Positions 25,775 through 34,898 of a stretch of DNA of 64,000 nucleotides are shown here, piece by piece (the first letter of the stretch is position 1; every line of letters starts with the position of its first letter). The translations under genes were made by a program, and so were the position numbers. The stretch lies in NCBI RefSeq assembly GCF_038039215.1, contig NZ_JBBPCL010000001.1:3906001-3970000 (forward strand). The letters run 5' to 3'. The stretch comes from Pseudonocardia sp. T1-2H. Its GTDB lineage: Bacteria > Actinomycetota > Actinomycetes > Mycobacteriales > Pseudonocardiaceae. The notes under the pieces are model-generated. The model saw only the letters and a list, made by a program, of their open reading frames with translations. It was not told where the DNA came from and ran no database searches.

Positions 25775-27008
25775 GGGGCACCTCGCGCCAGGGTCGGTCG
25801 GAGTCGGCGCGCATGTCCCCGGGCAGGCCGAGGATGCGTTCGCCGAGGATGTTGCGCAGCACCTCGGAGGTGCCGCCCTCGATGGTGTTGGCCCGCGAGC
25901 GCAGGAACCGCTGCTGGATCGGGCCGCGGTAGTCCTCGTTGCGGGTGATGTCGCGGAGCGTGTAGTCGCCGTAGACGGTGCCCTCCGCGCCGAGCAGGTC
26001 CATGCAGAACTCGTAGATCTGCTGGTTGAGCTCGGCGCCGACCAGCTTGCCGACCGAGCCCTCGGGTCCCGGGCCCTTCGCCGTCGCGGTCGCCCGGGAC
26101 CGCTCGCCGGTGAGTCGCTGGGCCTCCGCCTTCGTCCACAGCCTGGCCAGCCGGTCCCGCAGGATCGGGGTGTGCAGGTCCGGGCGGTCCGCCCAGAGCG
26201 CGACCGCGTCCGCGATGGTGCCCGTACCCCGGCGGCTGGAGCCCCCGCCGATCGCGGTCCGCTCGTTCATCAGCGTGGTCATGGCGACCCGCCAGCCCGC
26301 GCCGACGGCACCGAGGCGGTGCGCGTCCGGGATGCGGGCGTCGTTCATGTAGACCTCGTTGAACTCCGCCTGGCCGGTCATCTGGCGCAGCGGACGCGTC
26401 TCGACGCCGGGCGCGCGCATGTCGAGGACGAAGTAGGTGAGGCCCTTGTGCTTGGGCACGTCCGGATCCGTGCGCGCGAGCAGCAGCGCCCAGTTCGCCC
26501 GGTGGGCCAGGCTGGTCCAGACCTTCTGCCCGTTGACGACCCACTCGTCGCCGTCGCGCACCGCGGACGTCGCGAGGCCGGCGAGGTCCGAGCCCGCACC
26601 CGGCTCGGAGAACAGCTGGCACCAGATGTCCTCGGTGGTGGCCAGCGGCCGGAGCCACTCGGCCGCCCGGTCCGGGGTCTGGGCGTGTTCGCGCAGCGTC
26701 GGCGCGGCCATCCCGTAGCCGATGGGGTTCAGGGCGAACGGCGTGGGGCCGCCCGCGTCCTGCAGGATCGCGTCCGCGTTCGCCTGCAGCCCGCGCGAGA
26801 CGCCCAGGCCGCCGAGGCCCACGGGGAAGTGCACCCAGGAGAGCCCGGCGTCGAAGCACGCGCCCAGGAACTCCCTCTGCGAGACCGAACGGGGGTCGTG
26901 GTCCTGCACGACCTTCCGCGCGGCCTCCTCCACCCGGGCGGCGTCGCCCGCCGGCCCGGACCGCGGCTCCGGGCCCGAGTTGACCACTGTGTCAGCACCC
27001 ACGCTCAT
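25767..27008 (-). CDS. Acyl-CoA dehydrogenase, catalytic partner
   Basis: Acyl-CoA dehydrogenase of 413 residues, first gene of a two-gene operon with the overlapping 24575-25774 dehydrogenase. Visible are the flavin/substrate motif FSEPGAGSDLAG near residue 150, VNGQKVWTS, and the C-terminal IEGGTSEVLRNILGERILGLP, which includes a glutamate at the usual catalytic position. The two proteins probably form a heteromeric FadE. The start is ATG 27008, divergent from the DUF3040 gene across a 199-base gap that must carry both promoters. Confidence 0.91.
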   Translation of the reverse strand: MSVGADTVVNSGPEPRSGPAGDAARVEEAARKVVQDHDPRSVSQREFLGACFDAGLSWVHFPVGLGGLGVSRGLQANADAILQDAGGPTPFALNPIGYGMAAPTLREHAQTPDRAAEWLRPLATTEDIWCQLFSEPGAGSDLAGLATSAVRDGDEWVVNGQKVWTSLAHRANWALLLARTDPDVPKHKGLTYFVLDMRAPGVETRPLRQMTGQAEFNEVYMNDARIPDAHRLGAVGAGWRVAMTTLMNERTAIGGGSSRRGTGTIADAVALWADRPDLHTPILRDRLARLWTKAEAQRLTGERSRATATAKGPGPEGSVGKLVGAELNQQIYEFCMDLLGAEGTVYGDYTLRDITRNEDYRGPIQQRFLRSRANTIEGGTSEVLRNILGERILGLPGDMRADSDRPWREVPRG

Positions 27009-27207
27009 GCTACGGACGGTATCCGGCCGGGCGCCTGGACGCGAGAGGCGATTGCATTAAACGGGGCTCCCCTCGGAGGTGCTCTGCACGCCGCCCACGC
27101 CGTACGGAGTGGTTGTGGGTGCGAATGACCCTGTTTCGCGTGGTCCGTACGGGGGCAGGACGTCCGCCGAGGTGTGAAGCTCGCCGGGAATCGGGTACCA
27201 ACGAGGG

Positions 27208-27558
27208 GTGACCCCTCCCGAGTCCCGACCCCCTCGCCTCACCGAGGCGGAGCAGCGCCAGCTCGACGAGCTGGAGCGCCGCCTCGCGAACCAGTTCCCC
27301 GACCTCGCCGGGAACTTCTCCGGCGGCCGCCCGCCCCGGCTCGAACGGCGGCGCGTCGCGATCGTGCTCGCGGCCGCCGGCGTGGCCCTGATCGTGCTCG
27401 CCGCGGTCGTCGGCGGTGTGGGCGGCGCCCTCGCGGTGCTGTGCAGCCTGGCCGCCACCGCCGGCGTCGTCGCGCTGCTGCATCGCCGTGCGGCGCGCCC
27501 CGGCCCGCAGTCGGGCCCCGGCGCGAGGCGCGCGGACTCCGGCGCCACCGGGAGCTGA
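27208..27558 (+). CDS. DUF3040-family small membrane protein
   Basis: A 116-residue protein with the DUF3040 signature: LTEAEQRQLDELERRLANQFPD near the start, a basic stretch RPPRLERRR, then two hydrophobic helices (IVLAAAGVALIVLAAVVGG and ALAVLCSLAATAGVVALL) and a short basic tail. DUF3040 proteins are actinobacterial and of unknown function. The start is GTG 27208. It is followed by another small membrane protein in the same direction and may be co-transcribed with it. Confidence 0.85.
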   Translation: MTPPESRPPRLTEAEQRQLDELERRLANQFPDLAGNFSGGRPPRLERRRVAIVLAAAGVALIVLAAVVGGVGGALAVLCSLAATAGVVALLHRRAARPGPQSGPGARRADSGATGS

Positions 27559-27660
27559 CCCGCCCCTGTCCGCCCGAGCGCGCCGCGGCGATCCGCCGCT
27601 GATCACCGACGCGGAGCCCTCCCCGAAGAGCGGCTGCGCCGGCGGAAGCGCACGTACGTC

Positions 27661-27897
27661 GTGATCATGGTGATCCACATCGTGGGGTTCGGGGTGGGTG
27701 GGGCGCTCTACGAGGTCGCGCGGGAGATCGGCCTCGTCCTGTTGCTCGTGACGATCCCGCTGCCCTGGATCGCGGTGGTCCTGGCGAACGACGACGGGCC
27801 GCTGTCACCGCGCAGGCTCCGCCGACGCCGCGCGGCACGTGGGCGCACCGAGCTGGATCCGGAACGGGACGTGGGGTCACCGCCGGACCGCTCCTGA
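27661..27897 (+). CDS. DUF3099-like small membrane protein, 5' part out of frame
   Basis: The listed frame encodes 78 residues: an inner-membrane pair of helices (MVIHIVGFGVGGAL and IGLVLLLVTIPLPWIAVVLAN) and a basic/acidic tail, as in DUF3099 proteins. Full family members begin LITDA, then about ten residues, then a basic run such as RRRKRTYVV. Here PPLITDAEPSP is encoded from 27593 in one frame and EERLRRRKRTYVV from 27625 in the next. One base appears to be missing at about 27621-27625, and the true start lies upstream. As read, GTG 27661 is only the first start in the downstream frame. Confidence 0.65.
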   Translation: MIMVIHIVGFGVGGALYEVAREIGLVLLLVTIPLPWIAVVLANDDGPLSPRRLRRRRAARGRTELDPERDVGSPPDRS

Positions 27898-27956
27898 CCC
27901 GACCACCGGGCCCACTCGACCACCGCGCCCACTCGATTACCGGGCAGACTCCAGGG

Positions 27957-30462
27957 GTGCCCGTCCCGCTCGTCGCCTCTTCCGCACTGCCCGACCTCCC
28001 GGTCCGCGCCGCGCTCGACGAGATCACCCGCACCCTGACGACGAGCGGTACCGCCGTGCTCGTCGCACCACCGGGCACCGGCAAGACCACGCTCGTCCCG
28101 CTCGCCCTCGCCGGGGCCGTCGAGGGCCGGATCGTCGTGGCCGAGCCGAGGCGGGTCGCGACCCGTGCCGCCGCGGCCCGGATGGCGTCACTGCTCGGGG
28201 AGCCGGTCGGCCGCCGGGTCGGGTACGCGGTCCGTGGGGACTCGCGGAAGCTCGCCGAGACGCGGGTCGAGGTCGTCACGTCCGGGTTGCTGCTGCGGCG
28301 CCTCGCCCGGGACCCCGAACTGGCCGGGGTGGGCGCCGTCGTGCTCGACGAGTGCCACGAACGCCATCTCGACGCGGACCTGCTGCTCTCCCTCCTGCTC
28401 GACGCCCGGGACGGCCTGCGTCCGGACCTCGACCTCCTCGCGGCGTCCGCGACCGTGGCGGCCGGGCGGCTGTCCGAGCTCCTCGGCGACGCCCCCCTCG
28501 TCTCCGTCGAGGCGCGCACGCATCCGGTCGAGGTCCACCATCTGCCGCCGCGCCGCGACGAGCGGATAGAGGCCTGCGTCGCGCGCGCGGTCCGCGCGGC
28601 ACTCCCCCACGGCGACGTCCTCGCCTTCCTGCCCGGCGTGCCCGAGATCCGCCGGACGGCGGCCGCGCTCGCCGGCGTCGGGTCCGAGTACGCACCGCTG
28701 GGGTTCGACGTGGTCCCGCTCCACGGCCGGCTCTCCCCGGCCGAGCAGGACGCGGCACTGTCCCCCGGGCCTCGACGGCGGGTGGTGCTGGCGACGTCGA
28801 TCGCCGAGTCCAGCCTGACCGTGCCCGGCGTCCGGGCCGTCGTGGATGCGGGGTTGGCGCGAGCGCCCCGCGTCGACCATCGCCGCGGGCTCGCGGGGCT
28901 GGTGACCCTGCGGGAATCGGCGGCGGTCGCCGAGCAGCGGGCCGGCCGCGCGGGCCGTGAGGCGCCGGGGCACGCGTACCGCTGCTGGCCCGAGGGCGAG
29001 CTGCTGAACCGCTTCCCCGAACCCGAGATCAAGACCGCCGACCTCACGCGGCTGGCGCTCGACCTCGCCGCCTGGGGAACGCCGGACGGGTCGGGCCTGC
29101 GCTGGTGGGACGCACCCCCTGAGGGTCCGCTGCGCGCGGGGCAGGCGGTGCTCCGGGCACTCGGTGCGGTCGACGAGGCCGGTGTGATCACCGACCGCGG
29201 GTCGCGGATGGCCGAGCTCGGGCTGCACCCGCGGCTCGCCCGCGCGCTGCTCGACGGGGCGGCGGAGGTCGGCGCCAGGGCCGCGGCCGAGGTGGTCGCG
29301 GTACTCGACGACGACACGCTCGCCGCGGGGGTGGAGCTGGACCGGGAAGCTCGCACGGCTGCGGAGCGGCGAGGCGCCGGGGAGCGGACGGTGGAAGGGC
29401 GAGGTCCGGAGGCTGGCGGGGCTCGTGCGTGGGGTGGGGTCCCCCGTTCCGGGCGCGGAGCGGAAGCGGGGCTCCGCCTCGACACCGGGCTCCGCCTTCG
29501 TGGTGGGGCTCGCGCATCCGGAACGGCTCGCCCGTCGCCGCGCCCCGGGGTCGCCCGTCTACCTCATGACCGGCGGGACCGCCGTCGAGCTGCCGACCGG
29601 GAGCCCGCTCGCCGCCGTCGAATGGCTGGCCGTCGCGGTCGCGGACCGTCGCCCCGGCGAGGTGCACGGCCGCATCCGGCTCGCCGCCCCCGCGGACCAG
29701 GAGTTGGCCGAGCAGGTGGCCTCCGCGCTGTCGGTCGACGGCGACGAGGTCGTCTGGCGGCACGGGGACCTCGTCGCGCGCCGGGTCCGCAGGCTCGGGG
29801 CGATCGTCCTCGAGGAACGCCCGCTGCGGAAACCGGCGCCGGCCCTGGTTCGGGCCGCGCTCGTGGAGGGTCTGCGGGCGGACGGCCTCGGCCTCCTGCG
29901 GTGGAGCCGGGCAGCGAGCTCGCTGCGGGCCCGGCTCGCGCTGCTGCACGACGTCCTCGGTGAGCCCTGGCCCGCGGTCGACGACGAGTCCCTGCTCGCC
30001 GGGATCGAGCGCCTCGACGGCTGGCTCGCGGGGCCGCTCTCGAACGCGCGGCGGCGCGCCGAGCTCGAGTCCATCGACCTGGTCACCGCCCTGCGGAACC
30101 TGGTCGGCTGGCCGCTCGCCGCCCGGATCGACGAGCTGGCCCCGGAGCGCATCACCGTGCCCTCCGGCTCGCACATCGCGCTGGACTACGCGTCCGGCCG
30201 GCCGGTGCTCCCGGTGAAGGTCCAGGAGGCGTTCGGCTGGCGCGCGACGCCCCGGATCGCCGACGGCCGCGTCCCGGTCCTGCTCCACCTCCTCTCCCCC
30301 GCCGGCCGCCCCACGGCGGTGACGGACGACCTGGAGTCGTTCTGGGACAACGGCTATCCGCAGGTCCGGTCGGAGCTTCGCGGTCGTTACCCGAAGCATC
30401 CGTGGCCGGAGGACCCGCGGACCGCGGAGCCGACGAAGCGCACGTCGCGCAGGCGCGACTGA
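27957..30462 (+). CDS. hrpB: ATP-dependent RNA helicase HrpB, frameshifted
   Basis: DEAH-box helicase of the HrpB family, about 830 residues when repaired. The N-terminal part has Walker A in PPGTGKTTLVPLALA near residue 40, the DECHERH box, LAASAT, VPLHGRLSP, and AEQRAGRAGREAPG. Near 29344 the frame shifts. The helicase continues in the frame of ARLRSGEAP through VGLAHPERLARRRAPGSPVYLM to the C-terminal HrpB domain (PLRKPAPALVRAALVEGLR, ESFWDNGYPQVRSELRGRYPKHPWPEDP). Removing one G from the run at 29344-29346 restores one frame. The exact cellular role of HrpB in actinobacteria is unknown. The start is GTG 27957. Confidence 0.88.
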
Positions 30463-30506
30463 GCGAGGGCCGGGACGGTCCCTGCACGAGACGGCGAGAT
30501 CGGCGC

Positions 30507-31007
30507 TCAGGGCACCACGGTCACCGGCCACCGACCCGTCTTGACCACGCGCATGGCGACCGAGCCGAACAACTTGTGCCCCGCCTGCACGCTCGCGCCG
30601 ACGACGATCGCGTCCGCCCGGACCCGCTCGGCCACAGCCGTCAGCACCGCCACCGGGTCCCCGACCGCCATCTCGAACCCGACGGTGATGTCGTACTGCG
30701 GGCCGAGCTCCACGACCTCGCGGCGGAGCTCCTCCAGCATCCTGTCCTGGGCCGGGTCGACGACCGCGGTCGCGGCCAGGGGCATCGCCGTGGCGAAGGC
30801 CATGCCCGGCAGCCGGTCCGCGTAGACCGCCACGACACGACCGCCCTGCCGCCGGGCCTGCCCGACGGCGTAGTGCAGGGCCCGCCAGCCGGTGTCCGAG
30901 CCGTCGACCCCGACGACGATCGCGCGCGGCCCGTCGCAGCCGATCTCGAACCCGCCGGGCGACCCGGCGCCCGACTGGTCCGGAGCCGACGGGTCCGGGG
31001 TTCTCAT
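30507..31007 (-). CDS. Universal stress protein (UspA family)
   Basis: A 166-residue single-domain Usp protein. After a 27-residue proline-rich extension it has AIVVGVDGSDTGWRALHYA, the central VAVYADRLPG, and the C-terminal VRADAIVVGASVQAGHKLFGSVAMRVV followed by WPVTVVP. This fits an ATP-binding Usp with a somewhat modified glycine loop. Its ATG 31007 overlaps the stop of the MFS gene by four bases, making it the last gene of a MarR-MFS-Usp operon. The stress signal is unknown. Confidence 0.9.
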   Translation of the reverse strand: MRTPDPSAPDQSGAGSPGGFEIGCDGPRAIVVGVDGSDTGWRALHYAVGQARRQGGRVVAVYADRLPGMAFATAMPLAATAVVDPAQDRMLEELRREVVELGPQYDITVGFEMAVGDPVAVLTAVAERVRADAIVVGASVQAGHKLFGSVAMRVVKTGRWPVTVVP

Positions 31008-32311
31008 CGACGGTCCTCGAGCAGGGCCTTCCCGGCGAGGACGGCCTCCTCCTCGACGGCGGGGACCGTCCGGACGGCCTCCTCGGCGTCCGCACGCCGG
31101 TGCGACGGGGCGGTCTGCTCGGCGTCGGCGTCCTCGAGGGCCTTGTGCACCGTGCTCAGCAGCGCGGCACCGACCAGCACGACGACCGCCGCGATCAGGA
31201 ACGGGACCTTGACCCCGACGCTCTCGGCCAGCAGGCCCGCGGCGAACGGCGCCAGGCCGCCGCCGATGAACCGGACGAAGCCGTAGGTCGCCGAGGCGAC
31301 GTTGCGCGGCACCGGCGAGATGCTCATGACGGCGGTCGTGACCAGGGTGTTGTTCAGGCCGACGAACGCGCCCGACGCGATCACGGCGGCGATGACCGCC
31401 CACACCGTGCCGGAGAAGGCGCCGATGACCGCCAGGATGACCGCGACGCAGATCAGGCTGCCGTAGAGCGTCCGGGCCGTGCCGAAGCGCTCCTTGAGCC
31501 AGACGGCGCCGAACACCGCGAACAGCGCGACCAGGATGCCCCAGGCGAAGAACACGGCTCCGAGCCGCAGCGCCGAGAGGTTCATCAGGAACGGCGCGTA
31601 GCCGAGCAGGGTGAAGAAGCCCCAGTTGTAGAGCAGGCCGACGAGGCTGGTGGTCCGCAGGTTGCGGTGCTTCAGCGCCGACAGGGGTTCCGACAGCTTC
31701 GACGGCGTGTCCGGCTTCGGCGTCCTGTCGACGAACACGACCGTCGCGACCAGGGCGATCAGCATCAGGACCGAGACCCCGAAGAACGGGCCGCGCCAGC
31801 TGATGTCGCCGAGCAGGCCGCCGAGCAGCGGGCCGGTCGCGATGCCGACGCCCAGCGCCGTCTCGTAGAGGACGATCGCGCCGCCGAAACCGCCGCTGGC
31901 CGAGCCGACGATCACCGCCAGCGAGGTCGCGATGAACAGCGCGTTGCCGAGGCCCCAACCGGCGCGGAAGCCGACGATGCCGCCGATCCCGCCGGCCGCG
32001 CCCGCCAGCGCCGAGAACACGACGATGATCGCCAGTCCGGTGACGAGGGTGCGTTTGGCGCCGATCCGGCTGGACACCCAGCCGGTGATCAGCATGGCGA
32101 CCGCGGTCACCACGAGGTAGCTGGTGAACAACAGCTCGACCTGGGTGTGGCTGGCATCGAGCTGGGTCGCGAGCGCGGGCAGGATCGGGTCGACGAGCCC
32201 GATGCCCATGAACGAGATGACACAGGCGAAGGCGACGGCCCAGACGGCCTTCGGCTGCGTGAACGGGCTCGCGGACGGGGCGTGTCCCGAGCCGGCGTGC
32301 GAGGTGCTCAC
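31004..32311 (-). CDS. MFS drug/solute exporter
   Basis: Major facilitator transporter of 435 residues with about twelve helices. An N-terminal cytoplasmic stretch is followed by the first helix AVWAVAFACVISFMGIGLVDP, and the loop 2-3 motif GWVSSRIGAKRTLV is the MFS motif A. The C terminus is a long hydrophilic tail of about 50 residues rich in glutamate and alanine. The pattern fits drug:H+ antiporters of the DHA group. GTG 32311 overlaps the MarR stop by four bases, and the ATG of the Usp gene overlaps its own stop, so all three genes are translationally coupled. Export of the ligand sensed by the MarR protein is the natural inference. Confidence 0.92.
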   Translation of the reverse strand: MSTSHAGSGHAPSASPFTQPKAVWAVAFACVISFMGIGLVDPILPALATQLDASHTQVELLFTSYLVVTAVAMLITGWVSSRIGAKRTLVTGLAIIVVFSALAGAAGGIGGIVGFRAGWGLGNALFIATSLAVIVGSASGGFGGAIVLYETALGVGIATGPLLGGLLGDISWRGPFFGVSVLMLIALVATVVFVDRTPKPDTPSKLSEPLSALKHRNLRTTSLVGLLYNWGFFTLLGYAPFLMNLSALRLGAVFFAWGILVALFAVFGAVWLKERFGTARTLYGSLICVAVILAVIGAFSGTVWAVIAAVIASGAFVGLNNTLVTTAVMSISPVPRNVASATYGFVRFIGGGLAPFAAGLLAESVGVKVPFLIAAVVVLVGAALLSTVHKALEDADAEQTAPSHRRADAEEAVRTVPAVEEEAVLAGKALLEDRR

Positions 32312-32784
32312 GACACCACTTCCTCTTCGGGGTCGGCGAGGGCGGCCAGGGCGCGGGTCGCGCCGAGCAGTGCGCGCCGGTCGTCGTCGGACAGGGTCTG
32401 GATGCGATCGGACAGGAACCGGGCGCGCTCGGCGTGGCGCACGGCGATGTGCTCCCGGCCGGCCTCGGTGACGGTGATCAGCGTGGCGCGGCCGTCCGTC
32501 GGGTCCGGATCGCGGCGGACGAGGCCGGCGGCCTCGAGGCGGGCGAGGATGCCCGTCATCCCGGGCTGGCTGGTCCGCTCGAGGGCCGCGAGCTCGGTGA
32601 CGCGGCGCGGGGCGCCGCGGGCCAGCTCGTCGAGCGTGGACAGGGCCACGGCGTTCCATTCGGGGTTCCGCAGCGCCCGTCGCAGCCAGCTCGCCGTGCG
32701 CTCCAGCGCCACGGACAGCTCCGCGACGTCCGGAGCGCCGGACGGGAGCGACTCGTCCCGGACGGTGCCGACTGGTTCGTTCAC
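32308..32784 (-). CDS. MarR-family transcriptional regulator
   Basis: Winged-helix regulator of 158 residues: helix-turn-helix RRVTELAALERTSQPGMTGILARLEAAGLV, then the wing DPDPTDGRATLITVTEAG, as in MarR/SlyA proteins. It heads the coupled operon with an MFS exporter and a Usp protein and probably represses it until a ligand binds. GTG 32784 is preferred, because the alternative GTG at 32805 would place codons inside an AT-rich patch that looks like promoter/operator DNA; neither start has a good ribosome site. The gene is divergent from the AT-hook protein gene. Confidence 0.88.
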   Translation of the reverse strand: MNEPVGTVRDESLPSGAPDVAELSVALERTASWLRRALRNPEWNAVALSTLDELARGAPRRVTELAALERTSQPGMTGILARLEAAGLVRRDPDPTDGRATLITVTEAGREHIAVRHAERARFLSDRIQTLSDDDRRALLGATRALAALADPEEEVVS

Positions 32785-32785
32785 A

Positions 32786-32815
32786 CCGATAATTACATCA
32801 GCCACTTATATAATC
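32786..32815. promoter_or_regulatory. AT-rich promoter/operator patch upstream of marR operon
   Basis: A 30-base stretch containing ATAATTACAT and CTTATATAAT, imperfectly inverted halves about six bases apart, in a region otherwise near 73% GC. It overlaps or abuts the marR start and lies in the divergent gap, so it is a good candidate for the -10 region plus the MarR autoregulatory site. The half-site symmetry is loose. Confidence 0.5.
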
Positions 32816-32928
32816 TGTCGATGCGAAGTGGCCGGGTGCACGCCGGATCCGGGCACGTCGAACATCTGTTCTACGGTCACCCTTGAAGGGCACGACATCC
32901 GACGAGACCGCCGCCAGAGAGGGAGCAC

Positions 32929-33357
32929 GTGGACCCCGTGACCACCGCCGACACCGTGAGCAGCGCCGACGCCCCCGCGGCGACCCCGTCCGCCCCCGCC
33001 GCCGCCCCGGACGCGCCGACGGCGACGGAGACCCCGGCGCCCGCGAAGCCCAGGCGCGGCCGCCCGAAGGGCTCGTCGACGGCACGGACGACCCGGGTCG
33101 TCGAGCTGACCCTGACCGTCGCCGGCTCCGCGGACGGCGAGTGGCAGGCCGAGCTCAAGCGCGGCACCACCTGGATCGCGCGCGCCCTGCCCGTCACCGC
33201 CGCCGCCGTGCAGAAGGCGGTCGCGGAGCTGCACCAGGACCTCGCCGGCCCGATCGAGGAGGTCATCGTCGAGGCCCGCGCCGCGCGCGAGGCCAAGGTC
33301 GCCGAGCTGGAGGCCCAGCTGGAGCAGGCCCGCAAGGCCCTCGCCGAGCTGGACTGA
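32929..33357 (+). CDS. AT-hook, coiled-coil protein (DUF6319-like)
   Basis: A 142-residue protein with three zones: an alanine/proline-rich disordered N terminus (1-38), an AT-hook-like basic motif KPRRGRPKGSS near residue 40, and a compact domain with VVELTLTVAGSADGEWQAELKRG followed by an alanine/glutamate-rich coiled coil (about 100-142, EAKVAELEAQLEQARKALAEL). It resembles the actinobacterial DUF6319 family. A DNA-binding, perhaps nucleoid-associated, role is suggested by the RGRP hook but unproven. GTG 32929 follows GAGAGG by six bases. The next gene starts nine bases after its stop. Confidence 0.78.
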   Translation: MDPVTTADTVSSADAPAATPSAPAAAPDAPTATETPAPAKPRRGRPKGSSTARTTRVVELTLTVAGSADGEWQAELKRGTTWIARALPVTAAAVQKAVAELHQDLAGPIEEVIVEARAAREAKVAELEAQLEQARKALAELD

Positions 33358-33365
33358 GCAGTCTC

Positions 33366-34829
33366 ATGACGATCACCGACCGGCCCGGGGCCGACGTGTC
33401 CACGATCTCCCCCGCGGACATGGAGGCGTTCCTCCGCGTCCTCGCGCACGTCGACACGCTACCCACGGAGCACCCGGACGCGGTCCGGATCCGGCACGCG
33501 ACCTCCGGGATCTGGAAGTCCGTCAAGCAGCGCCGCAAGGCTGACCGGCGGCGCGCGGTCACCGAGGCGGACGAGGCCGTCACGGCCGCGACCGCCACGG
33601 GTGCGCCCGGCCGGATCGACGACGAGACGGCCGGGATCCCGCTGGTCTCGGCCACCGCCGGAGCCAGCGCGGGGACACTGCTGCGCGCCCGCGGCTGCTA
33701 CGTCTGCAAGCAGCGCTACACGGTCGTCGACGCGTTCTACCACCAGCTCTGTCCCACGTGCGCCGCGCTGAACCGGGCCCACCGGGACGCGCGCACAGAC
33801 CTCACCGGGCGGCGCGCGCTGCTCACCGGGGGCCGCGCCAAGATCGGCATGTACATCGCGCTGCGGCTGCTGCGGGACGGCGCGCACACCACGATCACCA
33901 CGCGGTTCCCCAACGACGCGGTACGGCGCTTCGCGGCGATGGAGGACAGCGCGGAGTGGCTGCACCGCCTGCGGATCATCGGCGTGGACCTGCGGGATCC
34001 GGCGCAGGTGGTCGCGCTGGCGGACACGGTCGCGGCGCAGGGCCCGCTGGACGTCCTGATCAACAACGCCGCGCAGACCGTACGCCGCTCCCCCGGCTCG
34101 TACTCGGCGCTCGTCGAGGCCGAGAACGCGCCGCTGCCCGCCGGGCCGCTGCCGGACGTCGTCACCTTCTCGCACGTCAGCGAGGCGCACCCGGCGGCGC
34201 TGACCGGTGCCCTCGACGTCGGCGGCGCCCAGACACTCACCGATCTCGCGCTCACCGCGCGGAGCGCGTCGCCGGACCGGATCGCCGCCGGGACGGCCGT
34301 CGACGCGGGCGGGCTGCTGCCGGACACCGCGCCGGTCAACAGCTGGACGAACACGGTCTCCGACGTCGACGCCCTCGAGCTGCTCGAGGTCCAGCTCTGC
34401 AACCAGACGGCCCCGTTCATCCTGGTCAGCAGGCTGCGGCCGATGCTGGCGGCAGGGGCGGCCGCGGCGCCGTCGGGCCGTTCCTACGTGGTGAACGTCA
34501 GCGCGATGGAGGGGGTGTTCGCGCGCGGCTACAAGGGCCCCGGGCACCCGCACACGAACATGGCGAAGGCCGCCCTGAACATGATGACGCGCACCAGCTC
34601 TGCGGAGATGTTCGACACGGACCGGATCCTGATGACGGCCGTCGACACCGGCTGGATCACCGACGAACGGCCGCACCCGATGAAGCTGCGGCTGGCGGAG
34701 ATCGGGTTCCACGCCCCGCTGGACCTCGTCGACGGCGCGGCACGGGTCTACCACCCGGTCGTCCGCGGCGAGGCGGGCGAGGACCTGCACGGCTGTTTCC
34801 TCAAGGACTACGCGCCCTCGAACTGGTAA
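33366..34829 (+). CDS. Short-chain dehydrogenase with N-terminal CxxC-CxxC zinc motif
   Basis: A 487-residue protein. Residues 1-115 are a polar extension (MTITDRPGADVSTISPADMEAFL, KQRRKADRRRAVTEADEAV). Residues 118-140 hold a zinc-ligand pair, CYVCKQRY ... CPTC, 15 residues apart. From about 150 an SDR domain follows, with TGGRAKIGMYIALRLL as nucleotide site, VLINNAAQTVRR, and the active-site stretch ending in NMAKAALNMM. The usual YxxxK tyrosine segment is atypical (the line reads HPHTNMAKAAL), so catalysis is not certain. The gene follows the AT-hook protein by nine bases. The substrate is unknown. Confidence 0.82.
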   Translation: MTITDRPGADVSTISPADMEAFLRVLAHVDTLPTEHPDAVRIRHATSGIWKSVKQRRKADRRRAVTEADEAVTAATATGAPGRIDDETAGIPLVSATAGASAGTLLRARGCYVCKQRYTVVDAFYHQLCPTCAALNRAHRDARTDLTGRRALLTGGRAKIGMYIALRLLRDGAHTTITTRFPNDAVRRFAAMEDSAEWLHRLRIIGVDLRDPAQVVALADTVAAQGPLDVLINNAAQTVRRSPGSYSALVEAENAPLPAGPLPDVVTFSHVSEAHPAALTGALDVGGAQTLTDLALTARSASPDRIAAGTAVDAGGLLPDTAPVNSWTNTVSDVDALELLEVQLCNQTAPFILVSRLRPMLAAGAAAAPSGRSYVVNVSAMEGVFARGYKGPGHPHTNMAKAALNMMTRTSSAEMFDTDRILMTAVDTGWITDERPHPMKLRLAEIGFHAPLDLVDGAARVYHPVVRGEAGEDLHGCFLKDYAPSNW

Positions 34830-34898
34830 CCGCAGGTCCGGGTGCCGCCGGCGGGGCGGTCGGCGGAACTGTCGGAGGGCGTCGCTAGGTTCCGTGGC

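Noticed and set aside
32883..34829. A 648-residue SDR beginning at 32883
   Set aside because: The first 160 codons overlap the AT-hook gene in another frame; the SDR has its own ATG at 33366, nine bases after that gene.
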